Part shown: positions 46,745-46,870 of the stretch, in pieces | Numbering within the stretch: position 1 is the stretch's first letter | How the letters are laid out: each line of letters begins with the position of its first letter | NCBI RefSeq assembly: GCF_009767915.1 | Contig: NZ_WSRP01000021.1 | Coordinates: 1-46,870 of the forward strand | Reading direction: 5' to 3' | From: Parasutterella muris | GTDB taxonomy: Bacteria > Pseudomonadota > Gammaproteobacteria > Burkholderiales > Burkholderiaceae_F | DNA: 46,870 nt | Translations under genes and position numbers: made by a program | The notes under the pieces: generated by a model | What the model saw: the letters and a program-made list of their open reading frames with translations, nothing else | The model's database searches: none | Told to the model about the DNA's origin: nothing

Positions 46745-46870
46745 TTAGAAGTCTGTCTCTTCTTCGTCGTCTTCGTAGACCTGCGCCTTTTCGGGCTCTG
46801 CATCAGGAACCGGAACCCCGAGGGCTTCAAATAACATCCGTCTTTTCCCTGCGATTTCACCGAAGTAGTA
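46745..46870 (-). CDS. C-terminal fragment of an unidentified protein (cut by window edge)
   Basis: The minus-strand frame is open from the window end to a TAA at 46747-46745. It gives 41 residues containing GEIAGKRRMLFEALGVPVPD and an acidic end EDDEEETDF. The amphipathic stretch followed by an acidic tail looks like a genuine C-terminus, but I do not recognise the family. A 64-residue open frame at 46666-46860 in another frame is very basic and is judged a shadow. Confidence 0.5.
   Translation of the reverse strand, partial: YYFGEIAGKRRMLFEALGVPVPDAEPEKAQVYEDDEEETDF

Noticed and set aside
46666-46860. 64-codon minus-strand open frame at the right edge
   Set aside because: It is very rich in Lys/Arg/Ser and overlaps the open frame 46745-46870, which has a more protein-like composition.

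Overview
The window is a bacterial chromosome segment dominated by the core transcription and translation super-locus. Gene order (tuf, tRNA-Trp, secE, nusG, rplKAJL, rpoBC, rpsLG, fusA, tuf, rpsJ, then the S10, spc and alpha operons) and the downstream set (hslR, hemB, engB, lptM-lysA, cyaY, folP-glmM, phoBR) fit a betaproteobacterium of the Burkholderiales. My best guess is Sutterellaceae (Parasutterella/Sutterella-like); this is inferred from gene content and protein character, not from a database search.

Layout. 1-18323: a tuf gene cut by the window edge, tRNA-Trp, secE-nusG, rplK-rplA, rplJ-rplL, rpoB-rpoC, rpsL-rpsG-fusA-tuf and rpsJ, all on the plus strand. 18384-19457: a minus-strand apbE flavinyltransferase gene sits between rpsJ and rplC and splits what is normally one S10 operon. 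19854-33814: rplC to rplQ, the S10, spc and alpha operons, again all plus strand. 33886-40378: hslR (plus), then a minus-strand block with hemB, engB, ppk2, guaC, lysA and lptM. 40395-46105: a tightly packed plus-strand run cyaY-folP-glmM-phoB-phoR plus an HNH-nuclease-like gene. 46246-46509: tRNA-Pro, tRNA-Arg and tRNA-His. A gene fragment of unknown function enters from the right edge on the minus strand.

How the genes work together. The first 33.8 kb supplies RNA polymerase (alpha, beta, beta'), its elongation factor NusG, both elongation factors EF-Tu and EF-G, the SecY/SecE channel and most ribosomal proteins. The right part mixes housekeeping enzymes for haem, lysine/peptidoglycan, folate, amino-sugar and purine metabolism with ribosome rescue (HslR), ribosome assembly (EngB) and phosphate sensing (PhoBR).

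The most unusual signals are regulatory. At four operon boundaries (rplL|rpoB, rpsQ|rplN, secY|rpmJ, rpoA|rplQ) a promoter -10 box lies inside, or directly against, a strong inverted repeat, so the predicted start site falls within the hairpin. The split S10 operon has its own consensus-like promoter followed by a terminator-like hairpin. The apbE mRNA also has a terminator-like hairpin a few bases before its start codon. No CRISPR array, insertion sequence or prophage was seen.
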